NCBI RefSeq assembly: GCF_003725735.1
Contig: NZ_RJTM01000002.1
Span: 248,001-312,000 of the forward strand
Source: Sinomicrobium pectinilyticum
GTDB lineage: Bacteria; Bacteroidota; Bacteroidia; Flavobacteriales; Flavobacteriaceae
Reading direction: 5' to 3'
DNA: 64,000 nt
The notes under the pieces were generated by a model, which made no database searches, had not been told where the DNA came from, and saw only the letters and a program-made list of their open reading frames with translations. Position 1 is the stretch's first letter. Each line of letters starts with the position of its first letter. Shown here piece after piece: positions 36,328 through 45,443 of the stretch. A program made the position numbers and the translations under genes.

Positions 36328-37041
36328 ATGAACCGAGAAAGTAATACATATACATTTATCTTTGCTATAGGGATGGTGGTAATCGTTGCGTTTCTGCTTG
36401 CTTTCGCAGCGACTTCCCTCAAACCGAAGCAGAGTGAGAATGTAAGGAAAGAAAAAATGCAGAATATCCTGAAATCTATCGGAATAGACGTGGAGCGGGA
36501 AGCTGCCGAAGGAAAATATAAAGACTATATTAAGGAAGAATTGTCATTGGTAGCTGATGGTTCCGTAGATGAAAGTTCCGATGCTTTTGATGTAGACCTG
36601 AACAAGGAATTGAAGCTTCCGGTTGACGAACAGCATTTTCCTCTTTACGTAGCGGATGTTGAAGGAGAAAAGTATTATATCGTACCTTTGAGGGGAGCGG
36701 GATTATGGAATGCCATATGGGGGTATGTTTCTCTGAAAGATGATCTGAATACCATAGTAGGGGTTACCTTTGACCATGCCGGTGAAACCCCTGGTCTGGG
36801 GGCGGAAATTACTCAGCCGTGGTTCCAGGCACAGTTTGAAGGTAAAAAGATATTTGACGAAAGTGACGAGCTTGTTGGTGTGCGTGTTTCCAAAAGCAGC
36901 GGTGCCAAAGGAGAAAATGAGGTAGATGCCATTTCCGGAGCAACAATTACCGGTAATGGGGTAACAGCAATGATAAAAGAACGTCTGTCACACTATCTGC
37001 CTTACTTTAAGAAACAAAAAACTCAATTAGCACTAAATTAA
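36328..37041 (+). CDS. nqrC: Na+-translocating NADH:quinone reductase subunit C
   Basis: 237 residues from the ATG at 36328, directly after the nqrB stop; a GTG three bases earlier is in frame. One N-terminal membrane helix (TFIFAIGMVVIVAFLLAFAA) anchors a periplasmic FMN-binding domain. The flavinylation motif SGAT is intact at residues 203-206 (DAISGATITG), with Thr206 as the FMN-bearing residue. TFDHAGETPGLGAEI is the typical upstream loop. The flavin is attached by ApbE, encoded at 43564. Confidence 0.96.
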   Translation: MNRESNTYTFIFAIGMVVIVAFLLAFAATSLKPKQSENVRKEKMQNILKSIGIDVEREAAEGKYKDYIKEELSLVADGSVDESSDAFDVDLNKELKLPVDEQHFPLYVADVEGEKYYIVPLRGAGLWNAIWGYVSLKDDLNTIVGVTFDHAGETPGLGAEITQPWFQAQFEGKKIFDESDELVGVRVSKSSGAKGENEVDAISGATITGNGVTAMIKERLSHYLPYFKKQKTQLALN

Positions 37042-37046
37042 TTGCC

Positions 37047-37760
37047 ATGAGTAAAAAAGAAAAAAAATCACCCATAGTTCTGTTTGTTTCCGAAGAAAAA
37101 GAACCGCTTTTTTCCAAAAAGAACAGACAGCTGATATCCGATCCGTTAAATGATAACAACCCGATTACCGTACAGGTACTGGGTATATGTTCTGCGCTTG
37201 CGATCACTGTTCAGTTGAAACCTGCAGTGGTAATGAGCCTTGCGGTATTGGCGGTACTTGCCTGTAGTAACGTTGTGGTATCGTTGCTCCGCAGCATGAT
37301 CCCCAGCCGTATCCGTATTATCGTGCAGCTTGTTATTGTTGCTTCCCTGGTAATTCTGGTAGACCAGGTGCTGAAAGCTTTTGCCTATGATGTAAGTAAA
37401 CAGCTTTCCGTATTCGTAGGTTTGATTATTACCAACTGTATCCTGATGGGGCGCCTGGAAGCTTTTGCCCTAGGTAATGGCCCGTGGAAGTCTTTCCTGG
37501 ATGCCATAGGTAACGCGGCCGGTTATGGCCTTATCCTTATCGTAGTGGCTTTCTTCAGGGAGTTGTTCGGTTCTGGTAAATTATTCGGTATAGAGGTATT
37601 GGGGCATAAAGGGGTTACCATGGCAGAATCTACCGGTTTGTATGCACTGGGATATGAGAATAACGGGTTTATGCTGTTCCCGCCTATGGCGTTGATAACC
37701 GTTGGTATCTTCATCTGGATGCAACGTTCCAGGAACAGAAAATTAATAGAAAAAGAATAG
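37047..37760 (+). CDS. nqrD: Na+-translocating NADH:quinone reductase subunit D
   Basis: 237 residues, six membrane helices. Family pieces are [38 protein letters not shown] and [13 protein letters not shown]. NqrD pairs with NqrE as an inverted-topology dimer around the buried iron centre; a conserved Cys lies in the ITNCI segment. The first 30 residues form a charged cytosolic tail ([20 protein letters not shown]), longer than in proteobacterial homologues. Confidence 0.96.
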   Translation: MSKKEKKSPIVLFVSEEKEPLFSKKNRQLISDPLNDNNPITVQVLGICSALAITVQLKPAVVMSLAVLAVLACSNVVVSLLRSMIPSRIRIIVQLVIVASLVILVDQVLKAFAYDVSKQLSVFVGLIITNCILMGRLEAFALGNGPWKSFLDAIGNAAGYGLILIVVAFFRELFGSGKLFGIEVLGHKGVTMAESTGLYALGYENNGFMLFPPMALITVGIFIWMQRSRNRKLIEKE

Positions 37761-37788
37761 AGGCAACACCCTTGTAAAAATCAGAAAC

Positions 37789-38403
37789 ATGGATTACGTA
37801 AATCTTTTTGTAAGGAGTATTTTCATAGAGAACATGATTTTTGCCTACTTCCTGGGCATGTGTTCTTACCTTGCGGTATCCAAAACCGTAAAAACAGCAG
37901 TTGGTCTCGGAGCCGCCGTTATTTTTGTACTGGCGATTACGGTTCCTATCAACTATTTGCTGGATAACTATCTTTTGAAACCCGGAGCTTTGTCGTGGAT
38001 GGGTGAGAGTTATGCAAATGTGGATTTAAGCTTTCTCAGCTACATCATGTTTATTGCGGTGATCGCGTCAATGGTGCAGCTTGTGGAGATGGTTGTAGAA
38101 AAATTTGCTCCCGCGCTATACGGAGCACTCGGTATATTCCTCCCTCTTATTGCGGTAAACTGTGCTATCCTCGGGGGATCGCTGTTCATGCAGCAAAAGG
38201 ACTTCGGAGGTGTAGGAGAGTCCGCTATATACGGAGTTGGCTCCGGTATAGGTTGGTTCCTTGCCATATTGGCCATTGCCGCTATCCGTGAAAAAATCAC
38301 CTATTCCAATGTTCCCGCACCCCTGCGTGGACTGGGGATAACTTTTATCATTACCGGGTTGATGGCGATAGGCTTTATGAGTTTTATGGGAATTTCATTA
38401 TAA
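37789..38403 (+). CDS. nqrE: Na+-translocating NADH:quinone reductase subunit E
   Basis: 204 residues, six membrane helices. Family motifs are [21 protein letters not shown] at the start and [19 protein letters not shown] in the middle. The paired Cys residues in FLGMC and AVNCAI fit the Fe ligands shared with NqrD. The stretch [20 protein letters not shown] precedes the last helix. It follows nqrD after 28 bp. Confidence 0.97.
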   Translation: MDYVNLFVRSIFIENMIFAYFLGMCSYLAVSKTVKTAVGLGAAVIFVLAITVPINYLLDNYLLKPGALSWMGESYANVDLSFLSYIMFIAVIASMVQLVEMVVEKFAPALYGALGIFLPLIAVNCAILGGSLFMQQKDFGGVGESAIYGVGSGIGWFLAILAIAAIREKITYSNVPAPLRGLGITFIITGLMAIGFMSFMGISL

Positions 38404-38422
38404 ATTGTTTTATATTTAAGAT

Positions 38423-39721
38423 ATGGATTATTCAGTAATCTTAGTGAGTATTGTAGCATGTGTGTTATTGATCCTGGTATTGGTTATTATCCTCCTTGGG
38501 GCTAAGGCCAAATTAGTACCGTCAGGACCGGTATCCCTGCATATCAATGGCGAAAAGGATGTTGAGGTTTCTTCCGGGGGCACGCTGCTGTCAACCCTGG
38601 GGAACAACAAAATATTTCTGCCGTCTGCCTGTGGTGGCGGTGGCACCTGTATTCAGTGTAAGTGCCGGGTACTGGAAGGAGGAGGGAATATCCTTCCTAC
38701 GGAAGAACCGCACTTTACCAGGAAAGAGATTGCCGAAGGATGGCGGTTGGGTTGCCAGGTAAAAGTGAAGCAGGACATGACCATAGAAGTTCCGGAAGAA
38801 GTATTCGGGATCAAGAAATGGGAAGCGGTTGTGGTCAGGAATTATAACGTGGCTTCTTTTATTAAGGAATTCGTTGTGGAGATCCCCGAGGATATGGATT
38901 ATCAGCCGGGAGGTTACATCCAGATCGAAATCCCCAAATGTGTGGTGGAATTTAAGGATATCGATATTACCGCACACCCTAAGGAACACCCGGGAGAACC
39001 CGAAAAGTTCAAAATGGAGTGGGATAAATTCAATCTGTGGCCGTTGGTAATGAAAAACGACGAGACGGTTGAGCGTGCTTACTCCATGGCTTCTTACCCT
39101 GCGGAAGGAAGAGAGATCATGCTTAATGTCCGGGTTGCAACACCGCCTTGGGACCGCGCCAAAAATAACTGGATGGATGTAAATCCGGGTATAGCGTCTT
39201 CTTATATTTTCTCCAGGAAAAAAGGCGATAAAGTGGTTATTTCCGGACCTTACGGAGAATTCTTTATCAATCCTTCGGAGGCAGAAATGCTTTACGTAGG
39301 TGGAGGGGCAGGTATGGCCCCCATGCGTTCGCACCTGTATCACCTGTTCAAAACCCTGAGAACCGGTAGAAAAGTGAGTTACTGGTATGGAGGACGTTCC
39401 AAAAGGGAATTGTTCTACCTTGATCACTTTAAAGAACTGGAAGATGAATTCCCTAACTTCAAGTTCTATGTAGTGTTGTCCGAGCCGCTGCCGGAAGATA
39501 ACTGGAAAGAAAAGAAAAATGTAGATGATGCCGAAGGGGACGGATTCCTTGGATTCGTACACCAGGCGGTTATAGATCAGTACCTGAATCATCACGAGGC
39601 GCCCGAAGATATAGAGTTTTATTTCTGCGGACCTCCGTTGATGAACAAAGCGGTGGAAAAAATGTGCGATGACTTCGGCGTACCACCTGAGAATGTAAGA
39701 TTCGACGACTTCGGAGGATAA
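38423..39721 (+). CDS. nqrF: Na+-translocating NADH:quinone reductase subunit F
   Basis: 432 residues. An N-terminal membrane helix ([20 protein letters not shown]) is followed by a 2Fe-2S domain with ligands C70, C76, C79 and C111. The FAD domain shows RAYSMASYP, and the NADH domain shows [12 protein letters not shown] and [13 protein letters not shown]. NqrF is the entry point for electrons from NADH. It is the last gene of the operon and is followed 28 bp later by a strong terminator. Confidence 0.97.
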   Translation: MDYSVILVSIVACVLLILVLVIILLGAKAKLVPSGPVSLHINGEKDVEVSSGGTLLSTLGNNKIFLPSACGGGGTCIQCKCRVLEGGGNILPTEEPHFTRKEIAEGWRLGCQVKVKQDMTIEVPEEVFGIKKWEAVVVRNYNVASFIKEFVVEIPEDMDYQPGGYIQIEIPKCVVEFKDIDITAHPKEHPGEPEKFKMEWDKFNLWPLVMKNDETVERAYSMASYPAEGREIMLNVRVATPPWDRAKNNWMDVNPGIASSYIFSRKKGDKVVISGPYGEFFINPSEAEMLYVGGGAGMAPMRSHLYHLFKTLRTGRKVSYWYGGRSKRELFYLDHFKELEDEFPNFKFYVVLSEPLPEDNWKEKKNVDDAEGDGFLGFVHQAVIDQYLNHHEAPEDIEFYFCGPPLMNKAVEKMCDDFGVPPENVRFDDFGG

Positions 39722-39748
39722 TCCGGTCCGGAGAGAATATTATTATAC

Positions 39749-39786
39749 AAAAGACCGATGCAATTGCTGCATCGGTCTTTTTGTTT
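39749..39786 (+). terminator. Strong terminator of the nqr operon
   Basis: A perfect 14-bp stem AAAAGACCGATGCA/TGCATCGGTCTTTT with loop ATTGC, followed by further T residues. Confidence 0.9.
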
Positions 39787-39908
39787 TTTCAGATTTCTCT
39801 GCATCAATACCAACAACAGGTTGTAATCCGCAACCCGAAGTTTTGCTTCCCTGCCGGTCCCTGGAATTCAAAAAATAACATTTAGGTTAATTGTAGTTGT
39901 ATAATTGT

Positions 39909-39916
39909 TATTTTTG
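39909..39916 (+). promoter_or_regulatory. -7 box TATTTTTG of the M49 peptidase gene
   Basis: Exact TAnnTTTG match 28 bp before the chosen ATG at 39944. It supports that start over an upstream in-frame codon at 39905, which would precede the box. Confidence 0.5.
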
Positions 39917-39943
39917 TGTCATTCTATTCAAAAATCACTAAAC

Positions 39944-41980
39944 ATGAATACAAAAATAGGGGTTAGCTTTTTGTTGGCATGCGGATTATTATTTTCCTGT
40001 GGCGATGAAAAAAAGGAGAACCGGGAGAAAAAACCGGAAGTTTCGGAAAAAAAGTTTGATTATGTCGTAGAGCAGTTTGCGGACCTTCGTGTTCTCCGTT
40101 ATCAGATACCGGGCTGGGATAACCTGAGCCTTAAAGAACAAAAACTGGTTTATTACCTTACGCAGGCAGGTCTTTCAGGAAGAGATATCATGTGGGACCA
40201 GAATTACAAACACAACCTGACAATACGAAAGGCCCTGGAAAATATTTATAAAAGCTATCAGGGAGATAAAGAGTCGGACAACTGGAAGGCATTTGAAGTT
40301 TACCTCAAGCGTGTATGGTTTTCCAATGGTATCCATCACCATTATTCCAATGATAAAATAAAACCGGGTTTTAGTAAAGAATATCTGGATATCCTTCTGA
40401 AGGAAACGGGGACAGAACTTGACGGTGCCGTTGCGGACATACTCTTTAATGATGCCGATGCCAAAAAAGTAAACCTGGATGCTTCCAAAGGCCTGATAAA
40501 GGGATCGGCAATAAATTTCTACGGTGAGGACATCAGCGCGGATGAAGTAGATGCCTTCTATGCGAAGATGAAATCTCCCGACCCGGCAAAACCGCTTTCT
40601 TTCGGCCTTAATTCAAAACTGGTTAAGGAAAATGGTAAGCTGGTAGAGAAAGTCTGGAAAAGCGGCGGAATGTATGGTAAAGCCATTGACAAGATCATTT
40701 ACTGGCTTGAGAAGGCTAAAGGAGTGGCAGAAAATAAAAAACAGGGAGAAGCCCTCGGTTTACTTATAGATTATTACAAAACTGGGGACCTGCGAACCTG
40801 GGATGAGTATAATGTAGCCTGGACCGAAGCCACGGAAGGCAATATCGATTATATCAACAGTTTCATAGAGGTGTACAACGATCCCAAGGGATATCGCGGT
40901 TCATATGAATCCATTGTACAAATCAAGGATTTTGAGATGTCTAAAAAGATGGAAGTTCTGGCCCATAATGCACAATGGTTTGAAGACAATTCGCCTTTAA
41001 TGCCCGAACACAAAAAGGAAAATGTAGTGGGAGTGTCTTACAAAACCGTGATCGTAGCCGGTGAGGCCGGAGATGCATCTCCCAGCACTCCCATAGGGGT
41101 AAATCTTCCCAATGCAAACTGGATCCGCACAGCACATGGCTCCAAATCCGTGTCTTTGGGAAATATCATAGAGGCATATAACAATGCCGGAAGCGGGGAT
41201 CGTTTAAAAGAATTTGTCAATGATGAGGAAGAACTGGAATTGGCCAGAAAGTACGGCGACCTGGGAGGAAAACTGCATACGGCCCTCCATGAAGTGATAG
41301 GACATGCTTCCGGAAAACTGAATCCGGGTGTCGGGGAAACCAAGGAAACTCTTAAAAACTATGCCTCTACGCTCGAAGAAGGAAGAGCGGACCTGGTAGG
41401 GCTGTATTATATTATGGACCCTAAAATACAGGAACTTGGCCTGGCTGATGATTATCGAAAGGTCGCCATGGCAGAATATGACGGCTACATACGCAATGGT
41501 TTGCTCACACAGCTTGTTCGCCTGGAACTTGGCAAGGATGTGGAAGAAGCACATATGCGAAACCGCCAGTGGGTAGCTGCCTGGGTCTACGAAAAAGGTA
41601 AGAAGGACAATGTCATAGAAAAGATAAACAGGGATGGTAAGACCTATTACAATATTAACGATTACGATAAACTGAGAGAATTATTCGGGGAATTGCTTCG
41701 CGAGACCCAGCGCATAAAGTCCGAAGGGGATTACGAAGCGGCCAAAGCGCTTGTGGAAGGATACGGGGTGAAGGTAGACCCGGAGGTGCACAAGGAAGTC
41801 CTGGACAGGAACAAAGTATTTAAATCGGCTCCTTACAGTGGTTTTGTAAACCCTGTGCTGGTACCGGAAACCGATGATGCCGGTGAGATTACCGCTATTA
41901 AAGTAACGCAGCCGGAGAGCTTTGAAGCACAGATGCTGGATTATTCCGAAAATTACGGATTTCTGCCGCTTAAAAATTAG
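39944..41980 (+). CDS. Dipeptidyl peptidase III (peptidase family M49), lipoprotein
   Basis: 678 residues from the ATG at 39944, which gives the lipoprotein signal MNTKIGVSFLLACGLLFSC. The zinc motif HEVIGH is at 449-454 and the second motif EEGRAD at 478-483, both diagnostic of M49. DPP III removes dipeptides from the N-terminus of short peptides. The lipid anchor places it in the cell envelope rather than the cytosol, which is usual in Bacteroidota. It has its own promoter box and terminator, so it is monocistronic. Confidence 0.93.
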   Translation: MNTKIGVSFLLACGLLFSCGDEKKENREKKPEVSEKKFDYVVEQFADLRVLRYQIPGWDNLSLKEQKLVYYLTQAGLSGRDIMWDQNYKHNLTIRKALENIYKSYQGDKESDNWKAFEVYLKRVWFSNGIHHHYSNDKIKPGFSKEYLDILLKETGTELDGAVADILFNDADAKKVNLDASKGLIKGSAINFYGEDISADEVDAFYAKMKSPDPAKPLSFGLNSKLVKENGKLVEKVWKSGGMYGKAIDKIIYWLEKAKGVAENKKQGEALGLLIDYYKTGDLRTWDEYNVAWTEATEGNIDYINSFIEVYNDPKGYRGSYESIVQIKDFEMSKKMEVLAHNAQWFEDNSPLMPEHKKENVVGVSYKTVIVAGEAGDASPSTPIGVNLPNANWIRTAHGSKSVSLGNIIEAYNNAGSGDRLKEFVNDEEELELARKYGDLGGKLHTALHEVIGHASGKLNPGVGETKETLKNYASTLEEGRADLVGLYYIMDPKIQELGLADDYRKVAMAEYDGYIRNGLLTQLVRLELGKDVEEAHMRNRQWVAAWVYEKGKKDNVIEKINRDGKTYYNINDYDKLRELFGELLRETQRIKSEGDYEAAKALVEGYGVKVDPEVHKEVLDRNKVFKSAPYSGFVNPVLVPETDDAGEITAIKVTQPESFEAQMLDYSENYGFLPLKN

Positions 41981-42009
41981 GCGAAGAGATTGATAAATTG
42001 ATAAGCAGG

Positions 42010-42043
42010 GCCTGCCGGATCATTCGTCCGGCAGGCTTTTTCT
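42010..42043 (+). terminator. Terminator of the M49 gene
   Basis: Perfect 10-bp stem GCCTGCCGGA/TCCGGCAGGC with a 7-base loop, followed by T5CT. Confidence 0.85.
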
Positions 42044-42060
42044 ATAATGCCTTCGGGTAC

Positions 42061-42474
42061 TTAATGCGGCAATTTATCTTTGAGCAGTCCGTATGCAAAA
42101 GTTCCGGCCAGGGCACCCACGATAACGATACCCATACTCCAGAAACCTGCCCCGAAAAGAATGTACATGGGCCCGGGACATGCCCCGGCCAGTGCCCATC
42201 CGAGCCCGAAGAGAATGCCCCCCAAAAGATAACGGGTGATACCTTTGTCCTTATCCGGAATCCGGATGATCTCCCCTTCCGTATTTTTCATCTTTTTGCG
42301 TTTGTAAACCTGTATGCCCATAACCCCGGTACCTATGGCTACCATGATAATACCGTACATGTGAAAGGACTGAAAGTGGAACATTTCATATATCCTGTAC
42401 CACGAAACCGCCTCGGACTTGGTGAGTACAATTCCGAAAAAGATACCTACGAGCAAGAACTTGATAAATTTCAT
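42061..42474 (-). CDS. YeeE/YedE-type membrane protein, second half (DUF6691-like)
   Basis: 137 residues from the ATG at 42474; the frame continues upstream into the partner gene, but MKFIKFLLVGIFFGIVLTKSEA is the natural start. Four hydrophobic segments and the motif GWALAGACPGPMYILFGAG, with the Cys conserved in YeeE/YedE transporters, are visible. The family moves thiosulfate or related sulfur compounds across the inner membrane. In Bacteroidota it is often split into two half-size genes, as here, with the partner 29 bp upstream. Confidence 0.85.
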   Translation of the reverse strand: MKFIKFLLVGIFFGIVLTKSEAVSWYRIYEMFHFQSFHMYGIIMVAIGTGVMGIQVYKRKKMKNTEGEIIRIPDKDKGITRYLLGGILFGLGWALAGACPGPMYILFGAGFWSMGIVIVGALAGTFAYGLLKDKLPH

Positions 42475-42503
42475 ATAACAATTGTTTTTAGGCTGATCTC
42501 TTG

Positions 42504-43061
42504 TCAAAAGATAAGCGGGAGTATAAAATGGGACATCAGCAATCCGCCCAGGAAAAAACCGATAACAGCGATCACCGAGGGCAGTTGCAGGTTGCTTATG
42601 CCGCTTATGGCATGTCCGGAAGTGCATCCTCCCGCATAACGGGCCCCGAATCCCACAAGAAAACCTCCCCCCAGCAATATCAGTAGGCCTTTCGGAGTGA
42701 AAGCATTCTCCATACCGAATATGGCATCCGGTAGCAGTTTTCCTTCCGGTGCATCAATATTCATTCGGCCCAGTTGAGCAACCGTCTCCGGGTTCAGGTT
42801 TACACCGCTGCCGTCCGACAGAAAATGAACTGCGATAAATCCGCCGATCATCGCTCCCAGAACAACGAGAAGGTTCCACCGCTGGGCTTTCCAGTCAAAA
42901 CGAAAAAATCCGGAATATTTACCGCCCCCGAAAACAGAACAAAGGGTACGGAGGTTCGAAGACATACCAAAATTTTTACCCATGTATATTAACAGGAGCA
43001 TCACGGCTCCGATAAGCACCCCGGAGAGGTACCACGGAAATGGTTTAAAGATAAAATCCAT
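42504..43061 (-). CDS. YeeE/YedE-type membrane protein, first half
   Basis: 185 residues from the ATG at 43061 (MDFIFKPFPWYLSGVLIGAV); ATGs at 43070 and 43097 are in frame. The protein has about four to five membrane helices and the motif GARYAGGCTSGHAISGISN, the characteristic Cys-containing loop of YeeE/YedE proteins. Together with the downstream half it should form a sulfur-compound channel. No rhodanese or sulfur-oxidation gene is adjacent. Confidence 0.87.
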   Translation of the reverse strand: MDFIFKPFPWYLSGVLIGAVMLLLIYMGKNFGMSSNLRTLCSVFGGGKYSGFFRFDWKAQRWNLLVVLGAMIGGFIAVHFLSDGSGVNLNPETVAQLGRMNIDAPEGKLLPDAIFGMENAFTPKGLLILLGGGFLVGFGARYAGGCTSGHAISGISNLQLPSVIAVIGFFLGGLLMSHFILPLIF

Positions 43062-43217
43062 AATCTGCATAAAATTATGGAACAAAAGTACGTACAACTT
43101 TCCGGAACTGTGTAACAGTGGTTACAGAGAAGAAAAGGCGTGCGCGTACCATCGTAGTACCTAACCTGCTTTTCTATACAAACCGTGGTTTTAGGCGGCG
43201 AATCCCTTTTAAATAAG

Positions 43218-43225
43218 TATCTTTG
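43218..43225 (+). promoter_or_regulatory. -7 box TATCTTTG abutting a start codon
   Basis: Exact TAnnTTTG match separated from the ATG at 43230 by only CCGC, the same arrangement as at the plug gene. The transcript is expected to be leaderless or nearly so. Confidence 0.6.
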
Positions 43226-43229
43226 CCGC

Positions 43230-43589
43230 ATGGAAATTCTTAGTGAACAGGAATTGCATAACCTCGCTATGAACGTTGTCGGGAAAGACCTGGAAGCAAA
43301 GGGTTTTGAGTTTATCGCTGTAAACAGCAAGCTCAAAAAAGACCCCCAGTTTGTATGCCTGAAGAACAAAAAACTGCACTTTGTGGTGGTAAAGGCCGTG
43401 CTTTATCCTGAAAACCCCAAAGAGTTCGATGTGGTATATATGGAGATTATGAGAGAGCACGCTCTTAAGTTCAAGGCGAGGACGTACTATGCCGGTGTGG
43501 GTATAGCCAATGCGGAAAATTATGAAGAACCGGTTGTAAGAGACCGTAATTATGTTATAAACTATGATGGTATCCAGGAGATTGTTTAA
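43230..43589 (+). CDS. Small conserved protein upstream of apbE
   Basis: 119 residues, soluble, without signal peptide or cysteine cluster. Key pieces are NVVGKDLEAKGFEFIAVNSK, PQFVCLKNKKLHFVVVKAVL and YYAGVGIANAENYEEPVVRD. I recall homologues carrying the database name NADH-quinone reductase subunit F, but no 2Fe-2S, FAD or NADH motif is present, so that name does not fit. The fold looks like a small alpha/beta nuclease- or stress-type domain; the function is unknown. It overlaps apbE by 26 bp, which suggests co-translation and a role linked to flavin transfer or the Nqr pump. Confidence 0.8.
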   Translation: MEILSEQELHNLAMNVVGKDLEAKGFEFIAVNSKLKKDPQFVCLKNKKLHFVVVKAVLYPENPKEFDVVYMEIMREHALKFKARTYYAGVGIANAENYEEPVVRDRNYVINYDGIQEIV

Positions 43590-44601
43590 CATAGCAGCAG
43601 TATTATTTATAACAGGTGCCGGACTTACGGGCTGCCAGCCGGCTACCAAGCCCGAAGCGGTAATTATCCGTGGAGAGGCGCAGGGGAGTACTTATAATAT
43701 AAAATATATAACGGACCGTAAAGGAGAAGATCTTAAACCCGCGATAGATTCCATATTGCTGTCCATAGACATGTCCATGTCCACGTACCGGCCGGATTCG
43801 GATATATCCAAAATCAATTCCGGCGACAGTACCGTAGTGGTGGACGAGAATTTCCGGAATGTTTTCCTGGCCTCACAGAGCGTATGGGAGGAATCGGGGG
43901 GAAGCTTCGATCCTACAATAGGTACTTTGGTCAGGGCCTGGGGATTTGGTCCCGATCATCACAGGATACCTCTGGACAGCACCAAGGTGGACAGCCTGTT
44001 GCAATATTGTGGTTTTGATAAGGTGGCCCTTACTTCCCGTAATACCATTCGCAAGAAAAACAAAAACATATATTTTGATTTTAATGCCATTGCGCAGGGA
44101 TATACGGTAGATGTTATCGTTGATTTTTTTCTCGACAGGGGGATTGACAATTTTATAGCCGAAGTAGGGGGTGAGCTCGCCACACGTGGCAGGAATACGG
44201 CCAAGGACAGGGAATGGGTGGTTGCCATAGATGATCCTTTACAGGAGGAGGAAGAGCGTTCTTTTATAGCTAAAATTCACCTGAAAGACATGGGAATGGC
44301 CACTTCCGGAAATTATCGCAAGACTATTACCGATACCATCACCGGTGAAAAATATGTGCATACCATAGACCCGGTCACCGGATATACCAAAAAGGGAAAT
44401 GTATTAAGTACCACAATAGTTGCCAGAACCTGTATGGAGGCCGATGCCTATGCGACCACATTTATGGTGACGGGATTGGAAAAAGCTAAAGAATTGCTGA
44501 AAAAGAAACCCGACGTACATGCATTCATCCTGTATATGGATGAAAATAACAAAATGCAGAGATATATGACAGAAGGGTTTAAATCCCTTATTGTGGAGTA
44601 A
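43564..44601 (+). CDS. apbE: ApbE, FAD:protein FMN transferase, lipoprotein
   Basis: 345 residues with a lipoprotein signal ending in ITGAGLTGCQ. Family motifs are EAQGSTYNIKY, the MSMSTYRPDSDISKIN loop, FDPTIGTLVRAWGFG, FDFNAIAQGYTVDVI and NFIAEVGGELATRG, with TIDPVTGYTKKGN and EADAYATTFMV towards the end. ApbE uses FAD and Mg2+ to attach FMN to Thr in proteins exported to the periplasm. The obvious clients are NqrC and NqrB, encoded 7 kb upstream. It overlaps the small conserved gene before it. Confidence 0.96.
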   Translation: MMVSRRLFNIAAVLFITGAGLTGCQPATKPEAVIIRGEAQGSTYNIKYITDRKGEDLKPAIDSILLSIDMSMSTYRPDSDISKINSGDSTVVVDENFRNVFLASQSVWEESGGSFDPTIGTLVRAWGFGPDHHRIPLDSTKVDSLLQYCGFDKVALTSRNTIRKKNKNIYFDFNAIAQGYTVDVIVDFFLDRGIDNFIAEVGGELATRGRNTAKDREWVVAIDDPLQEEEERSFIAKIHLKDMGMATSGNYRKTITDTITGEKYVHTIDPVTGYTKKGNVLSTTIVARTCMEADAYATTFMVTGLEKAKELLKKKPDVHAFILYMDENNKMQRYMTEGFKSLIVE

Positions 44602-44628
44602 AAAATTGAAAAGGTTCCGGACTTCTTC

Positions 44629-45393
44629 TTATTTGAAACAAACGGGAATGATTTCTCCCGGGGCCAAGACATGGCGTTGTACTGCTTCCGGAGGAAGTTG
44701 TCGGGTATAATCCACTTCTTTGACCTTAAAGCCTATGCTGCGCAGTTTGTCGAAATAATCCCGTCCGTATACCCTTACATGATCGTACTGGCCGAAAATC
44801 GCCGCCCTTTCCCTGGGATCGGTGATGGAGTTGTCCTCAAAGGTGTCTTCCCGGTTAAGGTCCTGCGGTATCTGGAAAATTCCCATTCCGCCCGGTTTCA
44901 GTACGCGATATAGCTCACGCATGGCTGTAGTGTCATCCGGAATATGTTCCAGAACATGGTTACAGAGAATAATGTCGAAACTGTTGTCCTCGAAAGGGAG
45001 ATGACAGATATCCGCCTTTACATCGGCCAACGGTGATTCCAGGTCGGTGGTGGTATAATCAAGGTTCTGCTGTTTGCGGAAGCGTTTATAGAAAGCCTGC
45101 TCCGGGGCAAAATGCAATACTTTTTTCGGAGCGGTGAAAAAATCTGTCTCATGCTTCAGGTAAAGCCACAGGAGCCGGTGCCTCTCCAGGGAAAGCGTAC
45201 CGGGCGACAGGACGTTTTCCCGCTGTTTTTCATATCCGTAAGGGAGAAAAGACCGGTAGCTTCTGCCGTCTATGGGATCGGTGTAAGTATTTCCACGCAT
45301 GGCAACGGCCATCACAGGACTCACCCAGTAACTCGCCCGTATAAGCCAGGGCCTGGGTATAAAACGCAATATGGCTTTAAACAACCTTTTCAT
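44629..45393 (-). CDS. Class I SAM-dependent methyltransferase
   Basis: 254 residues. The methyltransferase core begins near residue 90 with VLHFAPEQAFYKRFRKQQ, followed by DYTTTDLESPLADVKADI, LPFEDNSFDIILCNHVLEHI and ELYRVLKPGGMGIFQIPQD. These correspond to motifs I-IV of the Methyltransf_11 fold. The glycine-rich motif I is replaced by HFAPEQ, a recurrent variant. The N-terminal 80 residues contain a basic, partly hydrophobic helix that may touch the membrane. The substrate is unknown. It lies 50 bp downstream of map on the same strand and may be co-transcribed. Confidence 0.85.
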   Translation of the reverse strand: MKRLFKAILRFIPRPWLIRASYWVSPVMAVAMRGNTYTDPIDGRSYRSFLPYGYEKQRENVLSPGTLSLERHRLLWLYLKHETDFFTAPKKVLHFAPEQAFYKRFRKQQNLDYTTTDLESPLADVKADICHLPFEDNSFDIILCNHVLEHIPDDTTAMRELYRVLKPGGMGIFQIPQDLNREDTFEDNSITDPRERAAIFGQYDHVRVYGRDYFDKLRSIGFKVKEVDYTRQLPPEAVQRHVLAPGEIIPVCFK

Positions 45394-45443
45394 TACGGGG
45401 GCTTCCGGGACAAACGGGATTGGGATATTGGAAAAAAGGCATA

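Noticed and set aside
43230-43589. Naming the small protein before apbE as NqrF
   Set aside because: It lacks the 2Fe-2S cysteines and the FAD and NADH motifs; the true nqrF is at 38423-39721.
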